Positions 52,901 to 64,000 of a stretch of 64,000 nt of DNA are shown one piece after another. This DNA comes from Coemansia sp. RSA 487 (taxonomy: Eukaryota; Kickxellomycota; Kickxellomycetes; Kickxellales; Kickxellaceae). Position numbers and translations under genes: made by a program. The DNA lies in assembly GCA_027577595.1 (NCBI GenBank), contig JANBRJ010000006.1, positions 1 to 64,000 of the forward strand, in the 5' to 3' direction. Below the pieces are notes generated by a model. That model saw only the letters and a list, made by a program, of their open reading frames with translations. It ran no database searches and had not been told where the DNA came from. Position 1 is the first letter of the stretch; every line of letters begins with the position of its first letter.

Positions 52901-55900
52901 GTGCTGCCCAGAGCGCTGGAGAACAAACGTCAGCCGGCGGATACCGCTCTCGCGCAGCGCGGCCGCATGGATCGCTGTGAACTCCTGCAGCTTGCTTGAC
53001 CAGTTGTCGTCGTCGAACGGATCGTCCTTCGGCACCTGCAGCGCAATGTTGATGACGTGGCCGTACCGGGGGTTGCGGCTGCTGGGCGTTGACGTACCAC
53101 TGTTGCGGTTTGCGGAATCGCCATTTAGCGCGCTCATCGGCGCAAACTTGTTGAGCGGCCGCATCCCGAGGGCAGGCGACTCTGCGCGCGAGTTGGCTTC
53201 GGTGCCGTTGTTGTTGATAAGACCAAGCAGATTGGTAAAGTTTTCCTCCATCTGTCCATACGTATCAAACGCAGCCATGGCTCCCTGCCGCAAGTACTGC
53301 TCCGGATCAGCGTCCTTGTCCACTGCAAAGTTCAGGTCAGACACGCTCATGATGCGCTTGAGGTCGGATACGCTCGAGTTGCTACCAACGTGACCAGCGA
53401 ACATCCCGGACGAGTCGTCCTGCAAAATAAATCGCCAATGGACCATGAACGGCGCGTTCTCATCGGTGAAGTAGTCAAAGTCAACAAGGTTGTACATGTG
53501 GTACGCACGGCGCACATACACTTCGAGCGCAGCCAGTCGGATGTACGGGTTGGCATGGTACAGGAAGCTCTGCAGCACGTCAACCACGTAGTAGTTGGTC
53601 ACCACCAGATCCTTGATCGCATCGTAGCTGGGCGTGCGGAACTCCTCGCCACTTCCATACACAGTTTCGGTGATAGACGAGCGAAGGATGTGCTCCATCT
53701 GGCGCTTCCTCTCATCAAGCGACGGTACCTGGCATTGGAGCAGGATCTCGCGAGCCTTCAGAGCAACCTTGGCTGTGGCACGTCCGGTAAGCGAAGTGAA
53801 GCTCTTCAGAACATCCTCGTACTTGGAGTCCAGGCTGCCGCTCTGCGTGCTGACAGGGTGGATGATGTCCAGGATGAACAGAACAGTCTTGTTCTTTGTG
53901 GCAACGCCGGCATGGGAGATCATCGTCTGGACAATCGTCTCGGGCTCGGAGCGGTACTTGTCGCGCAGTGCAAAGAAGCCCTCCTCCTCGTTCGTGGTCT
54001 TTGAGAAGATATCCTCGGCATCGATGTAGCGCTGGAGCAACGAGATAAACGTGTTTCTCTCGTGCGCTGCCAGACCCTCCTCGTAGTTTTCGAGAACGGC
54101 TCTAATTGGGCCGACAGTAGAAGTCAGCGTGACTGCGTCGGCAGGCGCGATATCACCAAGGAAGTTGTCGAGCACCTTGAGCATCTCCTTTGCTGGGAAG
54201 CCGGTGTTGAATTTGTGCGCCTTGCTCAGCTCGGCATTAAGCGCTGCAGACAGCTTGGCAGGCAGTCTGCTGTTGAGCGCAGACAGAACCTCGCCGATCT
54301 CCAAGAAAGGCAGGTCAGGCTTCTGCAAAAGCTCCGAGATTTGCTGCAAAAGCTGGCTGGCTGGCACAGGCGTGTCGTAGCCGTCGAGTGCGTTGGTCAG
54401 CAGCGTAAGGCAGCGACGCAACAGCTGGTGGGTCTTTGTGCCATATGCCTGTGGCGGGCCGTAGGTGGAAAGCTGGCCCTCAAACGGCTTTGCGTGCTTG
54501 ACGCGAGACGGATCGTCCAGGGTCAGAACGCCAATAACCTCGCCAGCAGAAAGTGCTGCTCCAGGCTGCTTGACAAACTGCACGACACCGTCCTCGCTGG
54601 TCGTCAGCTGCATGTACATCTTCATGACCTCGATTTCGGCGTATGCCTCGCCGCTCTTGACATGCTCGCCAGAGTCCACAAGGAAGCGCACCAGCTTTCC
54701 TGGCGATGGCGACCGCAGCTGCGTAGGATCAACCTCTTCCTCGAGCAGACATGTGCGCTCGTCAACCAGGAGACGAGTGGCACCAACCTCGGGCTTCGAG
54801 TAGCATGCGTGGCTCTTGCCGTCAAAGAGGACAAGCAAGCCTCCGTCGCTGAGCGCATGTACGTCGACAGAGACCTTGGATCCGTTGAGGAAGAGAACCC
54901 AGCCCTTGGGGCCCGTGCGGTTGGCAATGAACCGGTAGCGCACGCCCTCGTAGATAAACTCGATCTGGAACGTTGTGCGCAGAAGCTCCTTGCTCGGAGC
55001 CTGGCCACGGTCCATCGCAGACTTGAAGTCAGCCAGGAGCTGAGCGCATTCGGCCTCGGCCATACACGCAGCGCCGCAAATAACCGCAAGCTCCGGGTCT
55101 GGTCGATCGGCAGTCAGGTGCGCCGAAATGAGGCGGTCGAGCCACGCGGTTGTAAACACGTTGCTTCTGAAGTCGGGCATCTCAAGCAGCCTGACCAGGT
55201 ACTCGACGGTGGTGCGGAAATCGCCGCGGATCGAAATTTCCTTGAGCGCAACAACCATTGCCTGGCGTGCCTGCTCGCGATTCCCACCATACGCAAAGAT
55301 GTGGCCAAACTGCGAGTCGGCAAACTCGTGCAAGCCGCCATTGGCAGATACAGAGAAATAGCCCCACACGTTTGTGCTGCTACGGAAGTTGAGCGACTGC
55401 ATCATTCCGCTGCTGGGCTTGAATCCGGCCTCAGGGTTCTCTGCGGTAATGCGCACCGCAATGACGTGGCCCTTTGGCTGCGGCTTGCGCTGGACATCGT
55501 TCGATTGCGGCGAAGAGAACTCAAAGTCAATGGGCGACGTGCCCTTTGGATCGAGGCCATAAAGGAGGCGGATCTCGCGGACGTTGTGCAGGGGGATTCC
55601 CATCGAAACAAGCAACTGTGCCGCAGGAAGGTTGACGCCCGAAACCATCTCTGTGGTCGGGTGCTCCACCTGCAGACGCGGGTTGAGCTCGAGGAAGTAG
55701 AACTTGTCGTCAGCAGGCGTGTAAAGATACTCGACAGTACCGGCGCTGACGTAGCCGACCAACTTGGCCAACCGCACAGCGGCCTTCTCCATCTTCTCGA
55801 ACGTGTCGGGCTTGGCGATGGTGACTGGCGCCTCCTCAATGATCTTCTGGTGGCGGCGCTGGACAGAGCAGTCGCGGCCAAACAGGGAGATCGCATTGCC

Positions 55901-57056
55901 GTACTGGTCGGCAAGCACCTGCACCTCGAGATGGCGCGACTCGCCAGCAAGCTTCATGATGAAAATAGGCGATCCAGGAACCTCTGCCTGGCACTGGTAG
56001 AACGACGATGCAAAGTCGGACTCCTTAGCGACCATGCGAATACCCTTGCCACCTCCGCCCTCGCTGGCCTTGATCATGACCGGGAAGCCAATGCGGTTCG
56101 CCTGCTTCAGACCCTCTTCCATGTTGTGCGTGGTTGCGGCATGGTAGGCATCGTCGGGGACCTCTAGGTGGCCCAGCTCGTTGAGAGAGGTGTCCGTGAT
56201 GCCGTCACCGCTCCACGGCATGGTCGGGACCTTGGCATGCTGGGCAACAATGGTCGATGAGATCTTGTCACCCAAGCTGCGCATGGCAGAGCCTGGAGGA
56301 CCGATGAAAACGACCTTGCTCTTGCTGGCCCTGAGTGACTCGGGCAAAAGCGGGTTTTCCGATGCGTGGCCCCAGCCAGCCCTATAGATAAAAAAAAGGT
56401 TGTTTTTGTTGTTGTTGTTGTAGCAGTACAATGCAGTAAGTGGTTATATTCCAAAGTTAGTAAGAAGCAAAGGGCGTCACTGTGCTTGTGCCAGAAGAGG
56501 TATTTGAATGTGAGCCAAGCAAGTACTTCGTTGCGTGGAGACTGGGCCAATGTACTTACCAAACAGCCTACAGGCGGGAAAGGGTTTCGTTGGTCGAAGC
56601 GATACGCATACAAGGGAACAGAAAAGAAAGAAGTCAAAAAGAATTAGTTTGCAGCCACACTGACAAGAGAGCAACAGCACACGCGTTGTATTACAGATCT
56701 AAACTTACATGCGCGCCTGTCCGCTCTGCGACATCGACGATAAGCTCGACATTGGCGTAGTTGTTGTTGTTGGTTCCGCCCGGGACCTCGACGTACTGGT
56801 CGGCCATGCGGATGTACTCGGCGTTGACCTTGAGGTCCTCCGGCGTCGCCATCACCACGAACTCGATTGCGCGCTCGTCTCCAAACGTCGCATACGCCCA
56901 TTGCCGGACGCTGCGGATCTCCTTGACCGCCGCAATGCCGTTGTTGGCAATCAGGACGCGCGTGATGACTGTGTGTCCGCCATGGTCCTTGACAAAATCG
57001 CGGACCTTGTTGTTTGCCGCTGCATCGACAGAGTTGCCGCCTATATCGCTTGACAT
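49937..57056 (-). CDS. ACC1: Acetyl-CoA carboxylase (cytosolic, multidomain)
   Basis: Three exons: 57056-56709 (348 nt), an 8-nt microexon 56567-56560 (GCTGTTTG), and 56381-49937. Total 6801 nt, 2266 residues. The microexon restores AVW in [18 protein letters not shown], a highly conserved stretch of the biotin carboxylase. Domains: biotin carboxylase with ATP-grasp loop [10 protein letters not shown] (about 226-235); biotin carrier with EVMKM (biotinyl Lys about 706); central regulatory region; carboxyltransferase with [21 protein letters not shown]. It carboxylates acetyl-CoA to malonyl-CoA, the committed step of fatty acid synthesis. The introns are 141 and 178 nt, all GT-AG with GTAAGT donors. 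The start is the first ATG of exon 1 ([18 protein letters not shown]). Long ORFs on the other strand are shadows of this gene. Confidence 0.97.
56560..56567 (-). other. ACC1: 8-nt microexon of ACC1
   Basis: Read on the minus strand the context is CCTGTAG|GCTGTTTG|GTAAGT. The 8 nt add Ala, Val and two bases of Trp; the next exon supplies G and continues GCT GGC TGG. Omitting it shifts the frame and loses three near-invariant residues. Confidence 0.9.
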
Positions 57057-59197
57057 TGGTGTTTGGAAACAGATTGGATGTTAGTGCTAGTGCTGCTCGA
57101 AGCGTTTATTTATTTAAGAATAAAGCGACATTCCTTGTCCTTTGATGGCTGAGGCAAGTAAGGGGAGCTTATGAAGATTCCGGGGGAGGGAGACCACTTG
57201 CGCACCAGAGAGCATGAGCGTTCGCTATGTCAGGGTGCAATTTACCAGGGCGAGGAAAAAATAGTAACCCAATTTTTCGTAGCTGCATCAGGAATGCGAT
57301 ACAGCCGTATAATCAATATGCATGGCCAGAGCCACACCAATATGTCACCATGTTGACGCGTATCCGCCACGTAGGATTCGTCATCAAGAGACTATTTTCA
57401 CACGGCTCTTGCGCACGATAAGGAAACCAGCGTTGCACTGATCCTTGAGAGATAAAGGCCAGGCCCGCAGCAACCACAGGATGTTACTTACCAACAAACT
57501 TTTCTACCGACTGGGGAATAGCCATTCTGCAGAAGTATTAAAAAAAGAGCAGTTACGATTTGCTTGTAAGCGCTGTTGTGCTCGGTGGTGTACAAAAAGC
57601 AGTAATACTACTCTGGAAATACCCGGTTCGTAGCCGTGTCCTTTCCAGACTATGCTGGCTCGAGTGATTAAATGAACAGGAAAGCTGTAAAGAATGCCCT
57701 CAGATGTGCTTGAGAAACGCGTTGGTTTCTTTCTCTCCTGGGGACCTTTTTAATCGGATCGTTCACTAGACTATAACACTATATAGAAGAGGGTGTTCAG
57801 AATAATCAAAGACGGCAAGATCGGCCATGGTTTTTTGACGGTGCTTTAAAACTTGCCAGTACCAAAAAACGACATTGTTCGATTTCACAAGCCAGACTGT
57901 CAGGGGGAAAGCAAGATGCATAAAAGCACAAAAATAGCCTCTTTCACAAGCCAACGAGACCCTTTTTGCTGCATAGACCAAATACAGACTGGTCTGCTTC
58001 TGACCTCTTCTGAGAGCAGGCTCTTTCCTTGAGACAGTCCCACAAACGGAGACCGCATCTTCCATTTTGCGCTATACTGCTGGCCTTTGGCAAATACTTA
58101 CCGTTTATAGTTTTTAGCGAATGCGAGTACGTAATGCGGAGTTCTTTAATAATGTAAGAAAAATAGAGAAGTGTATTGCTTTGTGAATTGCAAACAACAG
58201 AGGCAAGAAGAAGGGGCTTTAGTTTTTTTGAGCGACAAGAGAAAAGCAAAGAGGGGAGAAAAGAAAGGCACAACCTCTTTTCTCACAGAAGTCGTCAACG
58301 TGGATATTTCGTAGCCACTTGCCACCGTCGCTGTGGAAGCACTGGTGGTGTAGCCTCCTCTCTCTCACTTTCCACTCCCCTGTTTGGGCCATTCATCACC
58401 GACCACGATCGATGGATGCCACAGCAGTGCAGGCGTGCCATCACTTTTTTCTTCCTACAAGCATCTTTGAGCTTGGATAATGCCCTCTCCCCCTCCCCCA
58501 AGCCACATACTCTTATTATTCCCACCAAAACCAGAGCCAAAGAGAGTGTATCTGGAAATCCTTTATCTGTTCAAAAAATACACATGTGGAACTTGTCCAT
58601 ACGCCGCTCGTTGTTGGGCATCTGCTGGAAAGTCTGATGGGGTGAGGGAACTTGCAAATGCTTTATCTTTTGCTGACACTTTATTTGTTCCGCCGAACCG
58701 AATCCGTGCCCAATCATACGCACCGATCCCCCTCCTCTTGCATCTATTGGATATTTAACAAAGGATTTGGTCGGAATTGATAAGATTGCAGGAACCGTGA
58801 TCATTTTTGCATGCACTGCTAAACCCGATTAAATCCAGTACAGTAGCCTTCTTTAGAAGCTGGGAGCCTCTTCTCTACAGCAGTTCAAAGCCCAACAGAA
58901 CACACTGGTATGTTTGCTTCACAAAGCTGCAAGACTTCACCAAAACTGCCACTTTCATAAATCCCAACTTTTTCATGACAAAGCACCAAAAAGCCTTTGG
59001 TTGAAATTTTTTTGTTGGTTTCCAAAAACAGCAACTTGATTAATCAACAGTAGCAAACAGATTGATCAGCAACGAAACCAGCAAAAAAAAAACAAGAGCG
59101 AAAAAGGTCGAGCTTCGCTTTGGAATGTGACGATAATATTTCTTTCCGTCACACTTATTTGTTCGTAGTTCTGATTTACACGTTGCAATTCAGCGGC
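57057..59197. other. Divergent 2.1 kb intergenic region
   Basis: It lies between ACC1 (minus) and the PPR-like gene (plus). No recognisable ORF or RNA gene. C-rich runs (ccctctccccctcccccaagcc) occur near 58480-58500. It must contain both promoters. Confidence 0.45.
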
Positions 59198-61858
59198 ATG
59201 AAGCACCTTTGGGCAGTGCCAACCGCGGCCATAAAGACACTAAGACCACGCACTCTTCCAACAACAGTTACACCTTGCGTGCCGGCCTGTGTACGCCTAC
59301 TGTGGCAGGCAACGTCACCTGTGGCAAGGACAGAGGATAGCACCCACTCAACTCCCGATCTCTTCAGCAAGGCGCTCAAGGACATGTTTTCGGAGACACA
59401 AAGCGAGCTGGCGATACAGACCCCGGACGTTGGCGACAAATGCTTTGGTAAAAGAGCAAATAGGGTTGAATCACGGCTGCTCCTACGACAGGCACTTTCG
59501 CAAAAACTTGAGCTTGAGATTGCGGAGCATGCGGCGTCGCTGGAACTTGCAACAGCTGCTGATAATACCGTTCAGACAGAAGAGTACAAGCGCCCTATCC
59601 GTCGGCACATCCTTGTTCGCGAGTTTACGACTATACTGCGCAGACTTGATACTGGCAGCTTTACGTCTGCCGATATGGCTGGAATGGCTGGTTCTTCTGA
59701 CATGACTGGCCTTATGGAGGTTCGCGGCCAAGCAGCAGTGGTTGTTTCTGCTGCGTGGGCCCACTATTGCAAACTTAGAGAACGCTCGAATGCAAGCACT
59801 CTTATAAGACAGATCCCGATGTCAGCCATCTGTCTGCTTATCACAGAACTGGCTTTTATGTCGGGATCCAAAGAATACAACCGGCGATTTGAAAGGATTA
59901 TACACATATTCAGCGACTTTTTAAAGTACGGACGTCCGATCCGAAACCCCGTTCAATTTGGAATGTACCTCCGTGCGCTAAACAAACTTGGGCAGCACCA
60001 GCTGGCTGTTAAAGAGGCCGATGCATACTTTTCACAAGAAAGCAGCATCGCTACAACGCCAAACCTAGCGATGGGTATCAAACGCCAGGTCATTATTGCC
60101 TATTTTAAAGGCAATCGTCCGGATAAAGCGTTAGCGGAATTCCAAAGCATTAGGACTGATCAAATATACCGCAACAGCATAACTCCGCATGTGTACTCTA
60201 CTTTCCTGGGCGGGGCGCTTCGTGCCAAGCATATTCCAAACACTAAGCTTTACGGGTATGTCGAAGAGATGCTGAACGTAGCTTGTAAGCAGGAGTACCC
60301 AGACACATCGCGCACGGGTATCCTGAACGAGCTGATGCATGCTGCGCACAAGGCGTCAAACCCAGACTTTTTCTTTTATATACTTGAGCGATCGTTGGCA
60401 CGCAATATCAAGCTCAACTACACTACGTTTGGAACGCTTCTTCACTTCTCATCGGTATCGTATGCAACCGATGCAAGACAGCTTTACCAGCTGTACAAGA
60501 AAATAACTACCAGTGCACCGAACTGGGCAATGATGACCAACCACATTTTTGCCATATTCGTCAACTGGTTTGTAAGGATGGGCAGGATCGATTACGCGCT
60601 GTGCACTTTGAATGACCTGCGACAGCATCCGACAGCACAGATTACAGCACGGCACTTTTTAGTTCTGTTTAGCCACTATGCAGAGTTTGGCATGGCACGG
60701 CACGCACTCGATCTCTACCACGTGATTGTCGATGTTGACAAACTGCAAGTACCGTGGAAAATATGTATGGATATTATCAGATCCATATGGCATTGCGATG
60801 AATTGACCATAGCGCAAGATGACACCGCATTTGGCCTGCAAGCCCAAGGTGGCGACCAGCCGGCAAGCGTGCACAGTAAGCACGATAATCTGGCGATAAG
60901 TGCTCTAAAATGCGGACGAGTCCATGACATTGAGGGCATGTTTGATGCGTTTTTCAAGCTCCATAGTTGTTATCCCAAGAGCACCTTTGCCTTAGCCATT
61001 CTCTTCAACGAAGCGCATCGCATGGTTGCAAGGGATGCGTGTAGATCAGGTATGAGTTTGCAAAACACTTTCTCGCCGCAAACAGCGCAAGCCATAGATG
61101 ATTCGTGGCGCTATCAGCTTGCAAAACGCTTACGTAAGGCTCTGAATAGCTTGATCCGTGATTCTACTCGGCTTGCAATCCCGCAGGAGCTGTACAACCG
61201 AGCAATATCCGTGTTTGCAATATTGCATGACTATCAGTCAGCTCAGATGCTCTACAACCACATGATAACAGTAGAGTCCATGGAGCCCACCACAGACACT
61301 TTCAACGTTCTCCTGAGGGCCTTTGTGCATGGATCCGATACGCATATGGCGACTGATGTTCTGCTCCATGCTCGCAGAAATAATGTCCCAATCAACAACC
61401 TTACTGCGAACGCACTTATCCACGGATACCTAGTCACAAGCCAATTCCAACAAGCGATAGATGTGTATGCCTACATCGCTGGTCGCCCATTGCCTTTGCA
61501 TGAGGACCTTGGATTCACCAACTTTGTGACAAATGCGCCACTTGACACTTACACGTATGTGCTGCTGGTTTCAAAGCTCGTTGATTCGGGGAATATAAGG
61601 GAGGCGGTTATTATCTTTGACGATTCGTTCACTGTGCTTCACCAAGTACCTAGTCGACTGCTATCCATGCTCGTTGCAAAGCTCGAGGAAAACATGCAAT
61701 TCGATCTTGCCCAACTATGTCTACGGCGTTACAGCAAGCGAGTGAAAAACAGTGACCCGGAATCGATGGACGTCCAAGACACGGCTGAATCTGCAAATGC
61801 GCCAGAGCGACTTCCAATATCATACTTTGGGTACCTACTAGACCAGACGGATAGATGA
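59198..61858 (+). CDS. Mitochondrial pentatricopeptide-repeat-like protein
   Basis: 886 residues from the first ATG at 59198; the frame is open upstream but lacks an ATG. The N-terminus (MKHLWAVPTAAIKTLRPRTLP...) is basic and lacks acidic residues, like a mitochondrial presequence. The body is almost entirely antiparallel helix pairs; several fit the 35-residue PPR pattern, e.g. TFNVLLRAFVHGSDTHMATD, TANALIHGYLVTSQFQQAID and TYTYVLLVSKLVDSGNIREA near the C-terminus. Such fungal proteins bind mitochondrial mRNAs to help processing, stability or translation. I cannot name an orthologue. Single exon. Confidence 0.75.
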   Translation: MKHLWAVPTAAIKTLRPRTLPTTVTPCVPACVRLLWQATSPVARTEDSTHSTPDLFSKALKDMFSETQSELAIQTPDVGDKCFGKRANRVESRLLLRQALSQKLELEIAEHAASLELATAADNTVQTEEYKRPIRRHILVREFTTILRRLDTGSFTSADMAGMAGSSDMTGLMEVRGQAAVVVSAAWAHYCKLRERSNASTLIRQIPMSAICLLITELAFMSGSKEYNRRFERIIHIFSDFLKYGRPIRNPVQFGMYLRALNKLGQHQLAVKEADAYFSQESSIATTPNLAMGIKRQVIIAYFKGNRPDKALAEFQSIRTDQIYRNSITPHVYSTFLGGALRAKHIPNTKLYGYVEEMLNVACKQEYPDTSRTGILNELMHAAHKASNPDFFFYILERSLARNIKLNYTTFGTLLHFSSVSYATDARQLYQLYKKITTSAPNWAMMTNHIFAIFVNWFVRMGRIDYALCTLNDLRQHPTAQITARHFLVLFSHYAEFGMARHALDLYHVIVDVDKLQVPWKICMDIIRSIWHCDELTIAQDDTAFGLQAQGGDQPASVHSKHDNLAISALKCGRVHDIEGMFDAFFKLHSCYPKSTFALAILFNEAHRMVARDACRSGMSLQNTFSPQTAQAIDDSWRYQLAKRLRKALNSLIRDSTRLAIPQELYNRAISVFAILHDYQSAQMLYNHMITVESMEPTTDTFNVLLRAFVHGSDTHMATDVLLHARRNNVPINNLTANALIHGYLVTSQFQQAIDVYAYIAGRPLPLHEDLGFTNFVTNAPLDTYTYVLLVSKLVDSGNIREAVIIFDDSFTVLHQVPSRLLSMLVAKLEENMQFDLAQLCLRRYSKRVKNSDPESMDVQDTAESANAPERLPISYFGYLLDQTDR

Positions 61859-62031
61859 TACACAATAGACCAATGTAAATACACTGTGAACTCTTTTAAT
61901 TAAGTTAATAAAAAAGCAGCATTGCCAATTTCATAGATCATAAATGGAATTTAACGGGCAGATTATACACGAGTATGCGTATCTATATTAGTCTCTGGAT
62001 TTCAGTTAGGCTTGAACAGCCAAAGTAAAAA
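61859..62031. other. Short intergenic
   Basis: 170 bases between the PPR-like stop and tRNA-Gly, AT-rich; no feature seen. Confidence 0.4.
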
Positions 62032-62102
62032 GCATCTGTGGTCCAGAGGTATGATTGCCGCCTGCCACGCGGTAGACCCGGGTTCGATTCCCGGCGGATG
62101 CA
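62032..62102 (+). tRNA. tRNA-Gly (GCC)
   Basis: 71 nt, no intron. Acceptor stem GCATCTG pairs with CGGATGC (one T-G); discriminator A. The anticodon stem GCCGC/GCGGT encloses loop CTGCCAC, giving anticodon GCC. T arm CCGGG-TTCGATT-CCCGG, containing the B box GGTTCGATTCC. The D arm region TGGTCCAGAGG fits the A box. It decodes GGC/GGU. A seven-T terminator follows directly. Confidence 0.96.
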
Positions 62103-62109
62103 TTTTTTT
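62103..62109 (+). terminator. RNA polymerase III terminator of tRNA-Gly
   Basis: Seven T residues immediately after the discriminator base. Confidence 0.85.
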
Positions 62110-62265
62110 CTCCTTTGAGAAAAGAGAAAGCCTTGTGGTCTCCATTTTCCTTTGGATTTGTCATCCGCATGGATATTTGCTGCTTTTATCTGGCGATTGC
62201 GACATCTTTCTTTTTCTTGACGATACTTCTCCACTTTTGTATTGCCTTTTTATTTTTATTTACTT

Positions 62266-64000
62266 ATGAATTCAAGACTACGACAAATGACCAGCAGACT
62301 AGCAAAGACCAACAGCGAATTTCTGACGTTTCGTCCCAAGTACACAAGCGACACTAGCAAGCTTGTCCATCATGTCCAGGCAGCAGTTGACTGGGAAGCA
62401 ACACATGGTCTGCTTTTGAAGGCACCCAAGATTGAAGGCCAGTTGATCGGCGATGAAAGCTCGGTAGGTTGGCTGGACAGTGCGCTTATTCCCGCCCCAG
62501 TATCATTCGCCCCAAGTCCTGTTCCGCGCAAGGAGTTTGAAAAAGTGGTCTTGCTACAGCCCATATTGAACCAGCTATTTGACAAGATCTCGCAGGATCA
62601 CGAGTTTCTAACAAGCACGCTGGAGAGTATTGGATCTGCCGACGAGTTTACGGCAAGGATCTTCTCTATGTATATGAAGCTCCATGATCTCAATGCTACA
62701 AAGCCTGGGGTCATTGGGATCCATCGGTCGGACTACTTGATCCATGCTCCGGAAGGTGAGCCCGGCGCTTCACCAAAGGCAAAGCAGGTGGAGTTTAATA
62801 CTATTGCGGCATCGTTTGCTTCTCTCTCTAGTATTGTCGGAGATTTTCACAGGTAACTGCTTGCAATGTACAGCTTTTTGCCAGAGGATATACTACTACG
62901 GACCAGTTTGTATTTTAGAGAGCGTTCACTAACTGCGCTCTTGCTCGACATGTTGTAGATATATGCTGGCAAGGACTGGATACAAGGATCTCCTAGAGAG
63001 CGGTGCTATTTCGGAAGAGCAGCTCCCAGAGAACGAGTCGCTGACGAGCATTGGCGATGCCATAGCTGCCGGATTCGACCTGTACAGCAACAAAGAGTAA
63101 GCATCGCTTATATTTGCTCGGAAGAGACAAACAAAAGTAACCAACTGCATACTTTTTTTACTAATAAAAGGCTATTGCTGTAGCGCTGTGGTCGTCATGA
63201 TTGTCCAGCCTGGGGAGCGGAACGTCTTTGACCAACGTTGGGTCGAGAAGCGGCTTTGGGAAAGGTAACTATGTTAATACATGTATCTTCAGGATATGTC
63301 TATTTGCCTTGTCTAGTGGTTCCAAATCGTAAAACTGAAGATTCGTCTTTGATGTTACTTTTGCTTAATTTTGTAGACATCAAATTAAGGTTGTGCGTCT
63401 GTCGTTTGCAGAAGTCCATGACAAATGCGCCATCAACAGCAGTGGCCGGCTACTTATGTAAGTATCAAGTAATCGTTTATCCATAGACAAATAGGATGCA
63501 GTGGAATCAAAACGCTAATCACAAATACCAACAACCCAATTTGTTTGTTTGTCTGCTTCATGCATGTGGGTGCTTTGAGACGTATATTAGCGACGGAAAG
63601 GAAATCGCAGTCGCCTACTATCGCTCAGGATACGCACCAACCGACTTCCCATCGGAAAAGGAGTGGGATGGTAGATGGCTAATTGAAAGGAGCCGCACAA
63701 TACCCATCCCCAACCTTGCATATCACCTGGCTGGATGCAAGAAAGTTCAGCAGGTCTTGGCACAACCAGGCGTTGTTGAGAGGCAAGTACATCACAACAA
63801 ATTCTATGGAATTTTCCAAAATTTGGAAGAAAAGAAATAGCCATGTGTGCGTGCATACTAATAAACTTCTAAGCGCTTGCAACCGAAAAATATTAGGTTC
63901 ATCGAAAGTGAAGAGGAGGCAGCACGTGTACGTGAGTGCTTTGTTGGTCTGTACCCTCTGGACGGATCGGCAGAGGGTCAGCAGGCCTATGCAGACGCTG
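62266..64000 (+). CDS. GSH2: Glutathione synthetase (5' part, runs off window)
   Basis: Six exons so far: 62266-62852, 62959-63096, 63184-63264, 63377-63457, 63591-63782 and 63897 to the window end; all joins keep the frame. Exon 5 ends with a GC donor (AG|GCAAGT), the others with GT. The product matches eukaryotic [100 protein letters not shown]. It joins glycine to gamma-glutamylcysteine with ATP. Only about 394 codons are in the window; the glycine-rich lid and C-terminal end lie beyond. A second ATG at 62287 is a possible alternative start. The intron before exon 6 holds TACTAAT, a strong branch-point match. Confidence 0.93.

Noticed and set aside
54062-56167. 701-codon ORF on the plus strand inside ACC1
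   Set aside because: It lies fully antisense to the conserved ACC1 exon 3. Its product has no recognisable domain, and long antisense frames arise from codon bias in GC-richer genes.

Overview
This window is nuclear DNA from a filamentous fungus, most likely an early-diverging zoopagomycete of the Kickxellales type (Coemansia-like). The evidence is short spliceosomal introns, a complete set of conserved eukaryotic single-copy genes, a solitary 5S rRNA gene, a fungal BAHD-type acyltransferase expansion, and a decayed member of an F-box-like/leucine-rich family that I remember as greatly expanded in Kickxellales. The taxonomic call is inference from memory, not from a search. I see no retroelement, virus-like element, CRISPR array or bacterial operon structure.

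Layout. From 0 to 6.6 kb lie two head-to-tail BAHD acyltransferase paralogues on the minus strand, separated by a decayed F-box/LRR-family gene on the plus strand. From 7 to 14 kb come TAD3 (tRNA A34 deaminase subunit), an ankyrin-PH-ORD oxysterol-binding protein, and CYT1 (cytochrome c1). From 14.4 to 19.4 kb are a 5S rRNA gene, a third BAHD gene, a small orphan ORF and a DHA2-type MFS exporter. After a gene-poor 3.6 kb stretch come LSM2, an AMSH-like JAMM deubiquitinase and the E2 variant MMS2, all on the minus strand. From 27.8 to 35 kb are a fourth BAHD gene and a very large DOA10/SSM4 ER ubiquitin ligase. After another gene-poor 3.1 kb stretch come a small intron-rich gene that looks like a divergent velvet-domain regulator, an MCT-like MFS transporter, EAF6 (NuA4 subunit), a fused trehalose-6-phosphate synthase/phosphatase, VTA1 (ESCRT/Vps4 cofactor) and ACC1 (acetyl-CoA carboxylase). 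The last 7 kb hold a mitochondrial PPR-like protein, tRNA-Gly(GCC) and the 5' part of GSH2 (glutathione synthetase), which runs off the right edge.

The most notable structure is in the splicing. Eight gene models were completed by joining exons so that reading phase and conserved protein sequence agree on both sides. This gives an 8-nt internal microexon in ACC1, a 33-nt exon in CYT1, three genes (OSH1-like, MMS2, DOA10) whose coding sequence begins with a 7-16 nt exon ending in phase 1, and two GC-AG introns with the same AG|GCAAGT donor. The genes are mostly housekeeping and do not form one pathway. Possible local themes are the four acyltransferases with a nearby exporter, and neighbouring K63-ubiquitin genes (MMS2 next to an AMSH-like protease).
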